A stretch of DNA of 64,000 bases, taken from contig JALMGJ010000001.1 of assembly GCA_023362775.1 (NCBI GenBank), forward strand, positions 65,172,001 to 65,236,000. The letters are read 5' to 3'. Under the pieces are notes generated by a model that saw only the letters and a program-made list of their open reading frames with translations, searched no databases and was not told where the DNA came from. Of the stretch, positions 33,125-44,650 are shown in pieces (within the stretch, counting starts at the first letter, position 1; the number at the start of each line of letters is the position of its first letter). The translations under genes were made by a program, and so were the position numbers. The DNA is from Charina bottae. Its lineage: Eukaryota > Chordata > Lepidosauria > Squamata > Charinaidae.

Positions 33125-33404
33125 TGTGACGGAATGTGCCCTGAGGAGGGAGGGGGTGCTATGGAGGTTGCAGGAGAGGAAGGAGGGGCTGCATTCCAGG
33201 GGGAGAAACGATCTTACAGTTTGGAGGACCTTGGGCAGCCGGCCAAGAAGCTGAGACAGGACCCGCCTTAGATTCACTGAGTATTTCTCCCTAGCACCCT
33301 TTGGCTTTGACTAGTTTGGCAAGATTCTGTGTAAGGTAGAAACAATAAAGAGCTAGAGCTTCATTCCTTGGCTCGGTGCTGTTTCTTTGTCTCAAACCCT
33401 GACA
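33125..33404 (+). mobile_element. Solo LTR of an LTR retrotransposon
   Basis: This 280-bp block starts TGTGACGG and ends CCTGACA (TG...CA termini), flanked by a perfect 5-bp duplication catat (33120-33124 and 33405-33409). It contains an AATAAA at 33344-33349 followed by a GT/T-rich stretch, as expected of R-U5. No internal retroviral sequence adjoins, so it is a solo LTR left by recombination. Superfamily cannot be fixed; the 5-bp duplication fits gypsy-type elements. Confidence 0.8.
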
Positions 33405-33409
33405 CATAT

Positions 33410-34267
33410 GCATGTTGGGGGAGTCGATTTGCAAAACAACTACCCCAACAAAAATTTCAAAACTTTTTTTTGTATGAACATTCATTGATGCAAAACATCC
33501 CTTCAAAGCTCTGTGCAGCCCTAGTGATTATTATGTTTTATAATCTATGGTTACAACAATAAATGTATGCTGATTCTGAATGACAGTATTGCCCTGCTAT
33601 GGATGATGGATTTTCGTCTCATGGAGCCACACAATTATCAATGTTTCATATAGTTGCAGTATTTGTGTATTGTAGCTTTTCATTAAAATGCAATAAAGAA
33701 TAACAAAGACACACCGTTTCAAACAAAATTATACTGAATGCAATAACAACAATAATAAATATACTGTAAATATAAAACAGAAAATTGCATGACAAACTTT
33801 GGCCAAATTGGTTATTACATAAAAGCAAGGACTACAAAAAAATTACAGAACTAAAAGCAAAATTAGATGACATTCACAGTGTAACTTTTGTGTGAATAGC
33901 TTTTAAAATGTAAACAGGTGGTGGTGGTAATCTGAATTAGGTGCCTGATATAGTAGGTAGGAGGGTTTTAAATCATGACTTTGCATGCATAAGCAAAAGT
34001 GACAGAGCTTGCATAATGTAATGCCGTTTTGATACAAATGCCAGATCCTACAAATGCCTCTGGATAGTTGTATGAATGACAACCCATCCATCCTTAATTC
34101 CTTGATTCTCTTTTACAAAGTACAGTATGCATTTAGAGAAAGGGGAAGGAAAATGGGACTAATTTAAAATGAAATATGAAGTTCAAGAGGTAGATACAGA
34201 TATTATACTTTTGTCTGCTCAGTCTGAAGGCTGAACTTCCAATCTCAGCTGGTTATGTAACAATAAA
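33410..34267 (-). other. SYT14 intron, unassigned
   Basis: No recognised features. Confidence 0.4.
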
Positions 34268-34510
34268 AAGGTAATGTTTCTTCTAGTTGAGCTTGAGCTC
34301 TGGTGATTTCATGGGCATGTCTACATAGGTTTTTTGGCAACAGTTGGGAAGTAGTTTGCCACTGCCTTCTCACAGGATGTTTTACAACTTCCAGTCTAGT
34401 CTACAACCCTGGATTTTCAGGTCTCCCTTATCCAAGCACTAACCAAGTCAGACCCTGCTTAGCTTTTTGGGAATAGCTAAAGATAGCTAGGTGCAGCGTC
34501 CTCCTTGCTT
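34268..34510 (-). mobile_element. 5S rRNA-derived SINE, copy 2 (antisense)
   Basis: aggtctcccttatccaagca, then ctaaccaagtcagaccctgc, is antisense 5S-like head sequence, and the body (tttgccactgccttctcaca) is shared with copy 1 at 20.7 kb. The insertion lies in the intron between the C2A and linker exons. Confidence 0.72.
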
Positions 34511-35107
34511 GCATATTATGCAAGAGGACAGAAGTGAGGAACCTTTTGGTGGTCAGAGGCAACAGTTAACACTTGTGGAAAGGGCAAGAGTCAAAATAAC
34601 GTAGTCAACGAGTCTCTGCTATATTCCTTTTGTTGTAAACTGTGATAAGTATATATAATCTGTCATACAGTTAGAGCTTTCATGTGTTTCCTATTTCAGA
34701 ATGGGGGGGAATGCACCATCAAAAGAAGTTGAGAGCTGTATGCAGTTGGGGAGCATAGTATGCCTTAAAGTAGAGAAATAAAACTATTAGCTCAGGAGCT
34801 CTACTTACCCTATGGTATATTCTTACAGGACCTACACCATAGTACTTTAATGTGAAGACTCCAAGACTTTAATATGCACTACAAGCATAGTAAAGCAGTG
34901 CTCCTATACTGGCCTTCCTTTTGTAATAACAAAGAGCTTTGACATCTCTGTTATCAATTAACCTGAAAGTGTTTAAAGAGGTTTTATTTTTAATTGTTTC
35001 TCAGAAAGCACATATGTAGACCAATGGATACCTGTCAATACACAACAGAAGTCCAACTGAGTGCAAAACTCAGAGAACTTGCTAAACATTTGTGGAAGAC
35101 TGTTTAC

Positions 35108-35373
35108 CTCTGGGCTAAGGACAGCAGTACTATCGCTAGGTACATCTTCTTCATATCCTTTGTTACGGAAACTTTCTATTTCATGCCCGTTACTTCCTTC
35201 ACTTGGGCATTTATAAGAGCATCTTGGACTGTTGCTGCACTGAGAGAATTCACATTTGCTCTCACCAACTTCAGAAGGCGTACGGGAGAGATGCGGAGAG
35301 CCACTATCATCCTGGTATGGTGGAGGCTGCAATTCATCAAGGGGAGGTGTTTGTCTCATTCTTTGAATACAGT
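35108..35373 (-). CDS. SYT14: Synaptotagmin-14 exon: Pro/Ser-rich linker before C2A
   Basis: The minus-strand exon ends at donor GTAAAC (35107-35102). It supplies two bases of a split codon, then CIQRMRQTPPLDELQPPPYQ, SKCEFSQCSNSPRCSYKC, HEIESFRNKGYEEDVPSD and TAVLSPE. Tandem acceptors CAGCAG allow the exon to start at 35373 or, one codon longer, at 35376, both in frame. The shorter start fits the remembered vertebrate SYT14 junction. The segment is low in structure, with a PPPY motif that could bind WW domains (inference). The next upstream exon is not recognised up to 64000, so the preceding intron exceeds 28 kb. Confidence 0.92.
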
Positions 35374-35636
35374 CTGCTGTGAAGAAATGACAGCACAGAC
35401 TTTCATTTTGTAAGTAATATGGCTAGGAGATAAGCACAGGATTTGTTTAGCTAGACCATATTCAAAGTGGAGTTCTGATCTAAAAAGAAATGTATTTTGC
35501 ATAGCCTATATCTCCTGCTAATGCCTCATAGATCCTGATAAGTGTTTGTCTGCCCCAGTCTTCCAAAATGGCCCATTTTTGCTAATTTTCATCTGTCCAA
35601 CTATATTTCAACCTTGTATATGCAATAGAAACCACA
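35374..35636 (-). other. Start of the long upstream SYT14 intron
   Basis: Pyrimidine-containing acceptor region, then unassigned AT-rich sequence up to the (TTTA)n tract. Confidence 0.5.
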
Positions 35637-35637
35637 T

Positions 35638-35684
<47 letters not shown>

Positions 35685-35688
35685 TTTT
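35637..35688. repeat. (TTTA)n microsatellite at an L2 3' end
   Basis: About 13 units directly adjoining the antisense L2, consistent with L2 insertions ending in short tandem repeats. Confidence 0.93.
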
Positions 35689-35689
35689 C

Positions 35690-36672
35690 AAATTTATTCC
35701 CCACTCATCTCCCATACAAGGGACTCTGGGCAGGTTACAATAAATAAAAATTTAAAAACTATACAAAATATCTAAAAACACAACAAGCATAAAATAAATA
35801 AAATAAAATCCAAGATGGATTAGGAACCGCCGAATAGATCGTGGAGCTACGGGGCCAGCCAACCCCAGGAGGCACTACCACCTCCGTTGTCCCAGGCCAG
35901 GCGGCAGAGCCAGGTCTTAAGGGCCTTCCGAAAGGCCAGGAGGGAGGGGGCCAGTCTCACCTCCGGGGGCAAGATATTCCATAAGGCGGGCGCTATCACA
36001 GAGAAGGCATGCCTCCTGGACCCCGCTAGGTGGAATTCTCTTGTTGAGGGGGTCCGAAGCATGCCCTCTCTGCATGCACGGGTGGGGCGGGCCAATGTTG
36101 TCGGGACAAGATGGTCCCTCAGGTACCCTGGTCCTATGCCATGTAGGGCTTTAAAGGTAATCACCAACACCTTGAATTGGACCCGGAAGCAAACTGGCAC
36201 CCAATGCAGCTCGCGTAGCAGAGGTGTCACATGTGCCAATCTCCTAGCACCCATAACTGCTCGCGCCACCGCATTCTGCACCAGCTGAAGCTTCCGGATA
36301 CTCTTCAAGGGTAGCCCCATGTAGAGCGCATTACAATAGTCTATACGGGAGATGACAAGGGTGTGAGTGACTGTTCAGAGGGCCTCCCGATCCAGGAAAG
36401 GGCGTAACTGGCGCACAACTCGAAGCTGTGCAAAGGCCCTCCTGGCCACGACTGCCACCTGCTCTTCGAGCAGGAGTCGTGAGTCCAGGAGGACCCCCAG
36501 ATTCCGCACTGGATCCGAGTGGGGTAGTGCAACCCCACCCAGAACAAAAGATGACAACTTCCCGGATCTAGGGGGGCCATCAATCCACAGCCACTCCGTC
36601 TTACCAGGGTTCAGTTGAAGCCTGTTGTTCCCCATCCAGACCCCCACAGCCTCCAGGCACTGAGATGAGGCA
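35690..36672 (-). pseudogene. L2 LINE ORF2 C-terminal half with 3' end, antisense
   Basis: The minus-strand frames read, in order, NRLQLNPGKTEWLWI and VRNLGVLLDSRLLLEEQV (36375-36686), then RKLQLVQNAVARAVMG, HWVPVCFRVQFKVLVITFKA, ALWNILPPEVRLAPS and FRKALKTWL (35847-36320). This is the end of the RT fingers/palm-thumb region and the C-terminal domain of an L2-type LINE, followed by a short 3' UTR and (TTTA)n. One frameshift near 36330 separates the two frames. The upstream RT and endonuclease are absent (5' truncation). It is among the youngest-looking L2 pieces here. Confidence 0.9.
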
Positions 36673-37462
36673 TTGATATAAGGCATTATATCATATAAGG
36701 CATTATATTTTCATATGGGTCCTCTTTTCTGGATTATAACTTTGCCTTGAATAATAATCTTCCATCTGTCACTATGCATAATACTTCCTTGACTGCTATC
36801 ATTTAGCTCATGTCCTGTTCTACATTCAGTCAGTTTTGATTCTGCAAAGTATATCAAGGACCTTTGTCCTTGCACTACACTTGTCAAAAACAATAGCCAA
36901 ATTATCATAAATGGTCTTACTTATGTGATTTAGTTAATTACTGAAATGAATCAACTAAAATATTTTTATCTAATTAAAAGGATAACCCTACATAATAAGG
37001 TACTTTAAAATTTATACCCAGGTATAAAACATTGAGGTGGCATTCCATCTTCTATCAATGAAAGGACTGCATCTTTTAAAATAAAGTGTTTGATATGTCA
37101 CACACAAACATGCATCATCTGAAAACAAGCATGGCATTTTTTTTCAAAATCAATATCTCATCCTATGCACATTAATGAAGATATAGTCAATCAATTATTC
37201 AATCTAACATTAAACAAACCTCAAAAAAACTTTACAATAATTAAAGTTTGTAAATCAGTGGAACACCATAATGTATTTTAAAGCAGGAGAGACAGAAGAA
37301 ACTCTAAGGAGAAATAATCAAGCCGATCTGTAAGGAGAAATCCATTCAAGAATGTAGAACATTTGCATTCCCCCACCTATTTACCCAAAACAAAAAATAA
37401 AAAAATTCATTAGCTAGGATTTATATAATGAAAGTTTCAAGCAAAATATTTGAGAATGTTTA
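36673..37462 (-). other. SYT14 intron, unassigned
   Basis: No recognised features. Confidence 0.4.
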
Positions 37463-37471
37463 TTTTTTGAA

Positions 37472-37883
37472 CTTGAGAGTTGGACCATAAGGAAGGCTGA
37501 GCGCCAAAGAATTGATGCTTTTGAGCTGTGGTGCTGGAGAAGACTCTTGAGAGTCCCTTGGACTGCAAGGAGGTCAAACCAGTCAATCCTAAAGGAAATC
37601 AACCCTGACTGCTCATTGGAAGGACAGATGCTGAAGCTGAAGCTGAAATACTTTGGCCACCTAATGCGAAGAGAGGACTCACTGGAAAAGACCCTGATGC
37701 TGGGAAAGACTGAAGGCAAAAGGAGAAGGGGACGGAAGAAGATGAGACGGTTAGATAGCATCACCGATGTAACGAACATGAATTTGAGCAAACTCCGAGA
37801 GACAGTGGAGGACAGGAAGGCCTGGCATGCTATGGTCCATGAGGTCACGAAGAGTCGGACACGACTAAACGACTGAACAATTT
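37472..37883 (+). mobile_element. Bov-B (RTE) LINE 3' end, copy 2, frame intact
   Basis: An uninterrupted frame reads RQRIDAFELWCWRRLLRVPW, EINPDCSLEGQMLKLKLKYF, GHLMRREDSLEKTLMLGK, RLDSITDVTNMNLSKLRE and AWHAMVHEVTKSRTRLND, then stop. It ends with the Bov-B terminus gagtcggacacgactaaacg. It may be flanked by the weak direct repeat ttttttgaa (37463-37471 and 37884-37892). 5'-truncated. Confidence 0.92.
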
Positions 37884-37892
37884 TTTTTTGAA

Positions 37893-38298
37893 AATGTATG
37901 TACTGTCAGCAACAATTGACTCCAGGCATTTTACAATTATTAGCTCCTTCTAAAATTTGCTTGAGATAATACTACAGAAGGAGTCTATTCTCTGGAGGAA
38001 AAAAAGAGTTGGAGAAACTATTAATGCTACTAACCAATTTTAGTGGATTATGAACAGGTTCCTGTAGGAAATAAATAAATAACAATCTTTAACTATTAAC
38101 ATTAATGTTTTAATTGCAATCTCCATCCCACCCCCCTCAACTTCAATGTCTTCAGTTGTTTAGTTTCTCTTACTTTAATTTAGTCTTCCATACTAGGTCC
38201 TTCCAAAAACACAATATTAATGCCAGTTATTTTGCATGCCCTGCAAAATATCTCTATCATCTCTTCCTACTCTTGTTCTAATATTCAGTTTCTGTGAT
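37893..38298 (-). other. SYT14 intron, unassigned
   Basis: No recognised features. Confidence 0.4.
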
Positions 38299-38433
38299 TT
38301 ATATTATATTATATTATATTATGCTGTATTATGCTGTATTATGCTGTATTATGCTATATTATATTATATTATATTATATTATATTATATTAATTATATTA
38401 TATTATCAATCGAAGAGAATATTAATGTTATAT

Positions 38434-38475
<42 letters not shown>

Positions 38476-38500
38476 TATTATATTATGTTATATTATATAT
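38299..38500. repeat. Complex (ATATT)n / (ATGCTGTATT)n / (AAT)n microsatellite cluster
   Basis: Pentameric TATAT runs interspersed with a tgctgtatta variant repeated about three times, then (AAT)n at about 38437-38473. Confidence 0.92.
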
Positions 38501-40530
38501 GTTTCATTAACAACTGGAAAATGTTGCCTCATTTTTGTGGTCCAAAACCCTTAGCTAAAGAATAGCTACACCAAATCCCATTTTGCACATTAACTTGGAG
38601 CTTCTTTTTTATTCCTTTAAATTAGTACAACATGGAAGACATACATATTGGTATTAATTATCAGCCTGATTCTATCAAGTTTCCTTAGGACTGTACAGCT
38701 TGATTATTTTTGCAAATAATGCTTTGTAAGCAGGGCTGTTTTAATTCTCAGTGGTATACTCTGGTACCCCCCAACCCCCTTTTTCTGCTATTCCTTTTTA
38801 TGCAGCATTCTTCGTGTCTATTTTTAATCTAACCTAATTTTCAAAAGTTTTAATCCTTCAGAGACTTCTAGGCAAGTGTTAAAACAATTTAAATAAAACA
38901 TAAAATGAAATACATGTTTAAAAATTAAACAAAATCCTTTATTCTGAAATATTAAATACCCGCAGAGGTTTCCACTATGCTACTCCAGTGTACTGAGTGT
39001 AAATGGAGTTTTCATGTTTTAATATTTCTGGAGTTCATCTCACCAAATAACCCTGCTCTGTATAAAGAGTATAGAATATCAGTAATAAATATGGAACTTT
39101 TTCCTCCCTCCTTTCTTTTCAAACAAAAAGATTATACAAGTGAAATTACACAAGGGCACACAGCTATCTTACAATGAAACAGGTTGCCTCAGGTTCCAGT
39201 TACAAAAGTTTTACTTATAAAATCTATTTACCAAAATAAAAATAATAAATATGAAAGCGAGAAAATAAATATGTGTTATGAGAAGTGAAGGCAGGTAATA
39301 TTGTCGTAGTTGTAACTTTATAGGGGTTGGCAAAAAAAATAATTAAAAAAAATATCTAGAAACAAGTTCCACCTAGGATCAAAGTTGGCAAGCTATAGTC
39401 TTACAAGCCACATTCCACCCCCAAAACTGATTTTTGCAGTCCCCAAAGCTGCCCCAGCTGTGGGTGCTGAAATTTGGCAGGAAAACACCAAACACAGATA
39501 ATGCAGTTTTATGCATTTTTAATTATTTAGCTGCTTAAAAAATTAAGATAATCTTTAATATTAAACAAAATCCTTTAAAAATGGTTAGAAAAAAAACTAG
39601 AAAGTCCCGGCTACTGTTCATAGTTGTGACTAATTTCACATTTCCTGGAGAAATTCCAGACATAGGCTGCATATCTTTAGTGAATCAATAAAATATATGC
39701 AATGGCCTATTTAGAGGAATAAAAGTCAAAGTGGGGGTGGATTTAGCTATTTTTTTTTCCCTGTGAAATCTGCTAAAATATTAAAATATATGTAAAAAGA
39801 ATAACAAATACCACGGCAGTTTCTTATTTGTTTAACCAAAGAAATTAAAATTCAGTTTTTTAAAAAAAAAACTCCACTCAAAAGATAGAAAATTCCAGAT
39901 TGTTAAGTTATGAAAGACATGACATAATAAGTTTCTCCATTAGTTATCAACTCTGTACTAGGGAGAAGAAGAAAAAGAGAAACTGACAGAATGAATGAAA
40001 AAGGAAGAGAGAAGAAAGGAACGAGGAGAGCCATTCACATTCACTTGAAGATAGTTTAACTGTCTTGATCAAACACCGAAATAAGTATCAGTTAGGTACA
40101 TCTCTTTTAATTCACTATCTAAACAGCATTCCCCATCCTGACTCCTTCTAGATATTTGTGCCTATAATGCTCATCAATTAAAGTCACTGTAGTCAGTTCC
40201 CCATTCTTCAGTATAAAAAAAAAGTAGAATAAAATAATAGAGCTGGTTGTAATATGTGTTTTAGCTCTTAGTGCAATTCATACAAGAACAAGCTCATTAA
40301 TGAAAATATTGAAATTGGTAAGAAGTGGATACTATATTTGATATGAACTGAAACACTTATTACCAGTTCATGTTTCTGTCCCTAAGCAGTTCAATGACCT
40401 TCTGCACTAAATATAAAAATATTAACACTGCATCTATATTTTAGCACACCTTTTCCCCACTTCACTCTCACAGATACTTATAAACAAAATCAAGTGGATC
40501 TTCATCACTAATGCAATTAATTAGTGGTGG
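38501..40530 (-). other. SYT14 intron, unassigned
   Basis: AT-rich, no recognised repeat or exon. Confidence 0.45.
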
Positions 40531-40543
40531 TTAATTAGTGGGC

Positions 40544-40874
40544 CACAGGAGGGGGTGGCTCAGCGGGTAAGACGCCAGGCTTGTCGATTGGAAGATCGCA
40601 AGTTCGGAGGTTCGAATCCCTAGCCCTGCGTGCGGAGTGAGCTCCCGCACTAGCTCCAGCTCTTGCCAACCTAGCAATTCGAAAGCATGCAAATGCAAGT
40701 AGATCAATAGGTACCACTTCGGTGGGTAGGTAACAGCGATCCACGTGCGTCATGCGGCCACATGACCGTGGAAGCGTCTTCGGACAACACTGGCTCTTCG
40801 TCTAACAAACGGAGATGAGCACTGGCCCCTAGAGTCGGACACGATTGCACAAATGTGCGGGGGGAACCTTTACT
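40544..40874 (+). mobile_element. Sauria-type SINE, copy 2
   Basis: Intact A box and B box head (ggttcgaatccctagccctg), full body and Bov-B-like tail; 13-bp duplication ttaattagtgggc (40531-40543 and 40875-40887). Confidence 0.93.
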
Positions 40875-41029
40875 TTAATTAGTGGGCAAGGGAAGTCACG
40901 AATAAGGGGAAAGAATCTGGGGAACAGCTCCAAAAAAAGCCTCAGCATATGAATCTACACTAAAGGTGTTGTCAAGAACTTGCCCTTGTAAATCTGTGGC
41001 TTGAATCATGTCAACTGGATTTCTATTTT

Positions 41030-41078
41030 CTCAGTAGAAACTTTTCACTCCTTATCCAAGGAGCTTCTTCAGTCTGAG
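41030..41078 (-). ncRNA. Hammerhead-like motif, left arm of foldback copy 3 (mutated)
   Basis: Same core as the others, but GAAAC has become GAAAA on the minus strand, which breaks the C-G pair of the tiny stem III. Confidence 0.5.
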
Positions 41079-41691
41079 TAAAGTTAGTAAGGGAATCCTT
41101 AAATATGTTTCTAGGGTGGCTGTGTGACCTTGCACCTGGGGCTAGGTCATGGTTATTTTGAGATGTTTATTTCTAAGTCCCTTTATCATCTAAAGGAGGA
41201 TCGTTAAGATTACCCTGCTGCTGTTGAGCTTGCGAAATGGTCTTAATCTTCCTAAGCACAGAAGACAAAGCAGGAAGGAAGATAGGGGAAAGGTTATGCC
41301 TGAGGCCCCCACCTCTATTCAAGGAAGGATTTTCCAAGTTGGCATAAATGGATTCCTTGACCCCTCTCAAACCACCTATCTTCTCTGTCTAGGTGGTTTG
41401 AGAGAGGGGTCAAGGAATCCATTTATGCCAACTTGGAAAATCCTTCCTTGAATAGAGGTGGGGGCCTCAGGCATAACCTTTCCCCTATCTTCCTTCCCGC
41501 TTTGTCTTCTGTGCCTAGGAAGATTAAGACCATTTCGCAAGCTCAACAGCAGCAGGGTAATCTTAACGATCCTCCTTTAGATGATAAAGGGACTTAGAAA
41601 TAAACATCTCAAAATAACCATGACCTAGCCCCAGGTGCAAGGTCACACAGCCACCCTAGAAACATATTTAAGGATTCCCTTACTAACTTTA

Positions 41692-41740
41692 CTCAGACTG
41701 AAGAAGCTCCTTGGATAAGGAGTGAAACGTTTCTACTGAG
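41692..41740 (+). ncRNA. Hammerhead-like motif, right arm of foldback copy 3
   Basis: CTGAAGA from 41698, six-pair stem II, GAAA at 41724-41727, ACGT stem III and AGA/TCT stem I, all intact. Confidence 0.66.
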
Positions 41741-41828
41741 AAAATAGAAATCCAGTTGACATGATTCAAGCCACAGACTGTTCCACCTGGATGACTGAGA
41801 ACCTTCATCGACATATTGCCCTTGTAAA

Positions 41829-42824
41829 CTGTATTTTTTGTAAAATAATATTGGCAGAAGAACTTATGATATGCAGGTTTGTCCCCCCCACTCCCACCAA
41901 TTAAACTTAGCAGCTTATAAGTACAATGAAAGTTTCTGATGTATTTACTATTTACTGTTATTATTTCATGCACCAAACAATATCATTGGTATAAAATATA
42001 ACATTTTAAATACCTAATTTGAAATTACTGTTTTACGTAGCTTGTAAAACAAGCCATTTGAAGGTGGTGGATAAGTAGGTAAGTGCTAAGAAATCTGATA
42101 GCTATAGCTGTAAAATGTGGGTATAATGATTCTGAAACAAACAAATAAAAATATTTTATTGCAAATCCAATCATAAGCTAAATGATTTTATATTCTATTA
42201 AAATGTTCCAGTGCTTTCTTACAGAGCTATAAACAAATGGCCATTTTGATTTCTTCCATTTTAATATACCATTATATTTTGGAACTAATCAGACAACAAA
42301 AAGACAAAAGCAGATTGATTTTCTTTCCCTTAGTGCAAGCATAGTAGTATATTAATCTGCTCTAACGAATTTTAAAATGTTTCCATAGCCAGTTCTATGC
42401 AAAAATCAACAAAGATGCAAAATTATTTAACAAAAAAGTGTGAAATAGTATTTGAGAAGTATTTTCTCTAGTGTCTCAAAGGCAAAAGGACCTACTCCCA
42501 ATATTCTCATCTGAGTATTAAGGGGAACATTAAGCTCCTCCTCTTTTCTGTGTATAAATTATTCAAAACTTAGGGACAGAAAAAAAATTGTACTGTTAAG
42601 TGAAAGAACATGGTGGTACGAATGAGATGGAATGAGAGAACTGCTAAAGTTTTTGCTGAATGCTGTCCTCGACAGCTATATTAAATATTTGATCATGACT
42701 TGTCGCTAATACAACATATGAAGGGTTCTTAGATTTATATAACCTGCTAATTATTAATTATAAATGTGTTTTTTACTATAGAAAGGAAGAATTGCTATCA
42801 TAATTGAGGCATAAAAGATCAAAA
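41829..42824 (-). other. SYT14 intron, unassigned
   Basis: No recognised features. Confidence 0.45.
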
Positions 42825-43439
42825 GTGGTTTGATCATGAAGATGTGCAGATTAATAAGAAATATAGATTTGCATATAAAGTGTGCAAACAAGACCGCTCA
42901 AAGGCCCACCTTCAGTCCTTCTGGCACTAGAAGATACAATATAAGTCCCTTTTAAAGGAAAAGAAATGTTTGGCCATCAAGGAGAAATGACAGAAACTAA
43001 CTCCTGCAGTTAAGGAAAGGGGACTCTTTCCTTTTCTGGAACATTTCATCCAATGGGCTGAGCAATTCTTCAGCCTTACCAGTTAATCAGGGTCCAGTCC
43101 AAGCATGGGAGGAGCAATTTAGAGTTTTGCATGCTGATCCTAATACAATTATAAATGATAGCAACATTGAACTTGACCAAGTGTACAGATGGCCTCCAGT
43201 CTCGGTGGTAACTCAATTAATTGACTCCCTGAAGGCAGGTAAGGCCCCAGGTTTTGGCTATGTCCTACCCAAGACTATTAAAATGAATTCAAACTGGTGG
43301 ACACCTCTGCTCACAACCTTATTTACATTTATCAATCAAATTGGTCACACTCCAAAAGACCATCACTCACAATAATCATACCAATCTATAAAAATGGCAA
43401 TAAGAACAACCCAGTTAATTATAGACCCATTAGCCTTCT
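42825..43439 (+). pseudogene. Non-LTR LINE, RT N-terminal region (clade unassigned)
   Basis: Translation with breaks gives a pre-RT region and then VYRWPPVSVVTQLIDSLKAG, KAPGFGYVLPKTIK, WWTPLLTTLFTFINQIGHTP, and in a shifted frame a remnant of the conserved N-Y-R-P-I-S motif at about 43415-43437. This is the finger region of a non-LTR reverse transcriptase. It is cut by an L1 insertion at 43440; sequence resumes at 44651 with the next RT residues. Later parts of probably the same copy are at 46.8-48.2 kb. Confidence 0.75.
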
Positions 43440-44632
43440 TTTTTTTTTTTTTAACAAATTTTATTAGGTTTTAATTTTACATAGATAAAAGTTTGAAACA
43501 GAAAAGAAAATGGAAATACAAATCAAGAAAAAAGAAAAGATAAAAAAGTGTAGTAAAGGAAAAAAGAAAAAAAGATAAAGCTGAAACATAGAATTTGGTC
43601 AACTTCCGATTTGTAACTGGTCATGGTATTTTAAAAATTTTATCTTGCATGCTAGGTCTATATATAATATTAAAGAATATTTCTTGTCTATTACATCAAT
43701 ATATATATATTTTAATCTTCAAATCCCCATATAAGCTTTGCCCCTCCCGCATCTTGTAAGTAGTCAGTTAATGGTTTCCACTCTTTAAGGAAATAATTAT
43801 TTGGATTTTCTTTTAATAAACATGTCAGTTTATCATTCTCTGCCATATCCATCAATTTTAACATCCAATCTTGTATCGTAGGCGATATCTGGTTTTTCCA
43901 GTTTTGTGCAAAAATAAGTCTTGCTGCTGTAATCATGTATTGCATAATCCTTGTAAATTGCTTCCCAGGTTGTCCATCAATTATTCCCAGTAAGAAAAAT
44001 TCCGGTTTAAATGGAACTCGAATTTGTAATATATTTTGCATCAATGCATGTATTTGAGTCCAAAATTTCTTTGCAGTCTCACATGTCCACCACATATGGT
44101 AAAAAGACCCCTCTTTTTTTTTACATTTCCAACATAAGTTGGAGACATTTCCATACATTTTAGAAAGTTTTTGTGGGGTCATATACCATCTGTACATCAT
44201 CTTATAAAAGTTTTCTTTTAAATTATAACACAAAGTAAATTTTAACCCTTTGGTCCACATATCTTCCCATTGTTGCATTTGAATATTATGGCCAATATTT
44301 TTAGCCCATTTAATCATACAGTCTTTAACTTGTTCCTCTACCATTTCACCTTTTAACAATAATTTATACATTTTTGCAATTAGATGATCATCTGTCTCAC
44401 ATAGTTGTATCTCAAATTCCGATTTGGTTTGTTCAAATTCAAGGTCTTTCTTATCTAATTTAAATTTCTCTACGAGCTGCATATATGAAAGCCATTGAAA
44501 ACTGTATCCCTCTGATACCAATTCTTCTATTGATTTAATTATATATTGTCCTTGTTCTTTCTTTAAAAAGTCTTTGTAGGTTAACCATTTATCTTTATTT
44601 CTTACTTCTGTTCTGTAGAATGCTTCTTGTGT
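43440..44632 (-). mobile_element. L1 LINE, 5'-truncated, antisense, with TSD
   Basis: The poly-T at 43440-43452 (poly-A on the minus strand) preceded by an AATAAA, and an 18-bp perfect duplication tagacccattagccttct (43422-43439 and 44633-44650), define the insertion. It lies within the RT of the older LINE starting at 42825. Confidence 0.95.
43712..44632 (-). pseudogene. L1 ORF2 C-terminal fragment, uninterrupted
   Basis: About 306 open codons of the L1 ORF2p C-terminal region, ending at 43712: EEQVKDCMIKWAKNIGHNI, FYKMMYRWYMTPQKLSKMY, then a Cys/His-rich element (NLCWKCKKKEGSFYHMWWTC) which is the conserved CCHC-like motif near the L1 C-terminus, FWTQIHALMQNILQI, EFFLLGIIDGQPGKQF, DKLTCLLKENPNNYF and LIWGFED. 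The endonuclease and RT are missing because of 5' truncation. The absence of stops suggests a recent insertion. The ATG at 44663 lies in flanking DNA. Confidence 0.9.
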
Positions 44633-44650
44633 TAGACCCATTAGCCTTCT

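Larger units (their letters stand above)
40993..41815. mobile_element. Foldback (head-to-head) PLE-A unit, copy 3
   Basis: Same architecture as 15775-16591: left arm 40993-41378 (minus-oriented), loop tcttctctgtc 41379-41389, right arm 41390-41815 (plus-oriented), 13-bp duplication ttgcccttgtaaa (40980-40992 and 41816-41828). It differs from copy 2 by only a handful of substitutions and one 2-bp deletion in the left arm (ctctctcaaa to ctctcaaa). The arm-loop junction is the same as in copy 2 but read on the opposite strand. Confidence 0.92.

Noticed and set aside
34994..35413. 139-codon plus-strand ORF
   Set aside because: Antisense shadow of the SYT14 linker exon and its flanks.
40556..40630. 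tRNA-like sequence with A and B boxes
   Set aside because: It is the head of a Sauria-type SINE with body, tail and TSD, not a tRNA gene. The same applies to the other copies.
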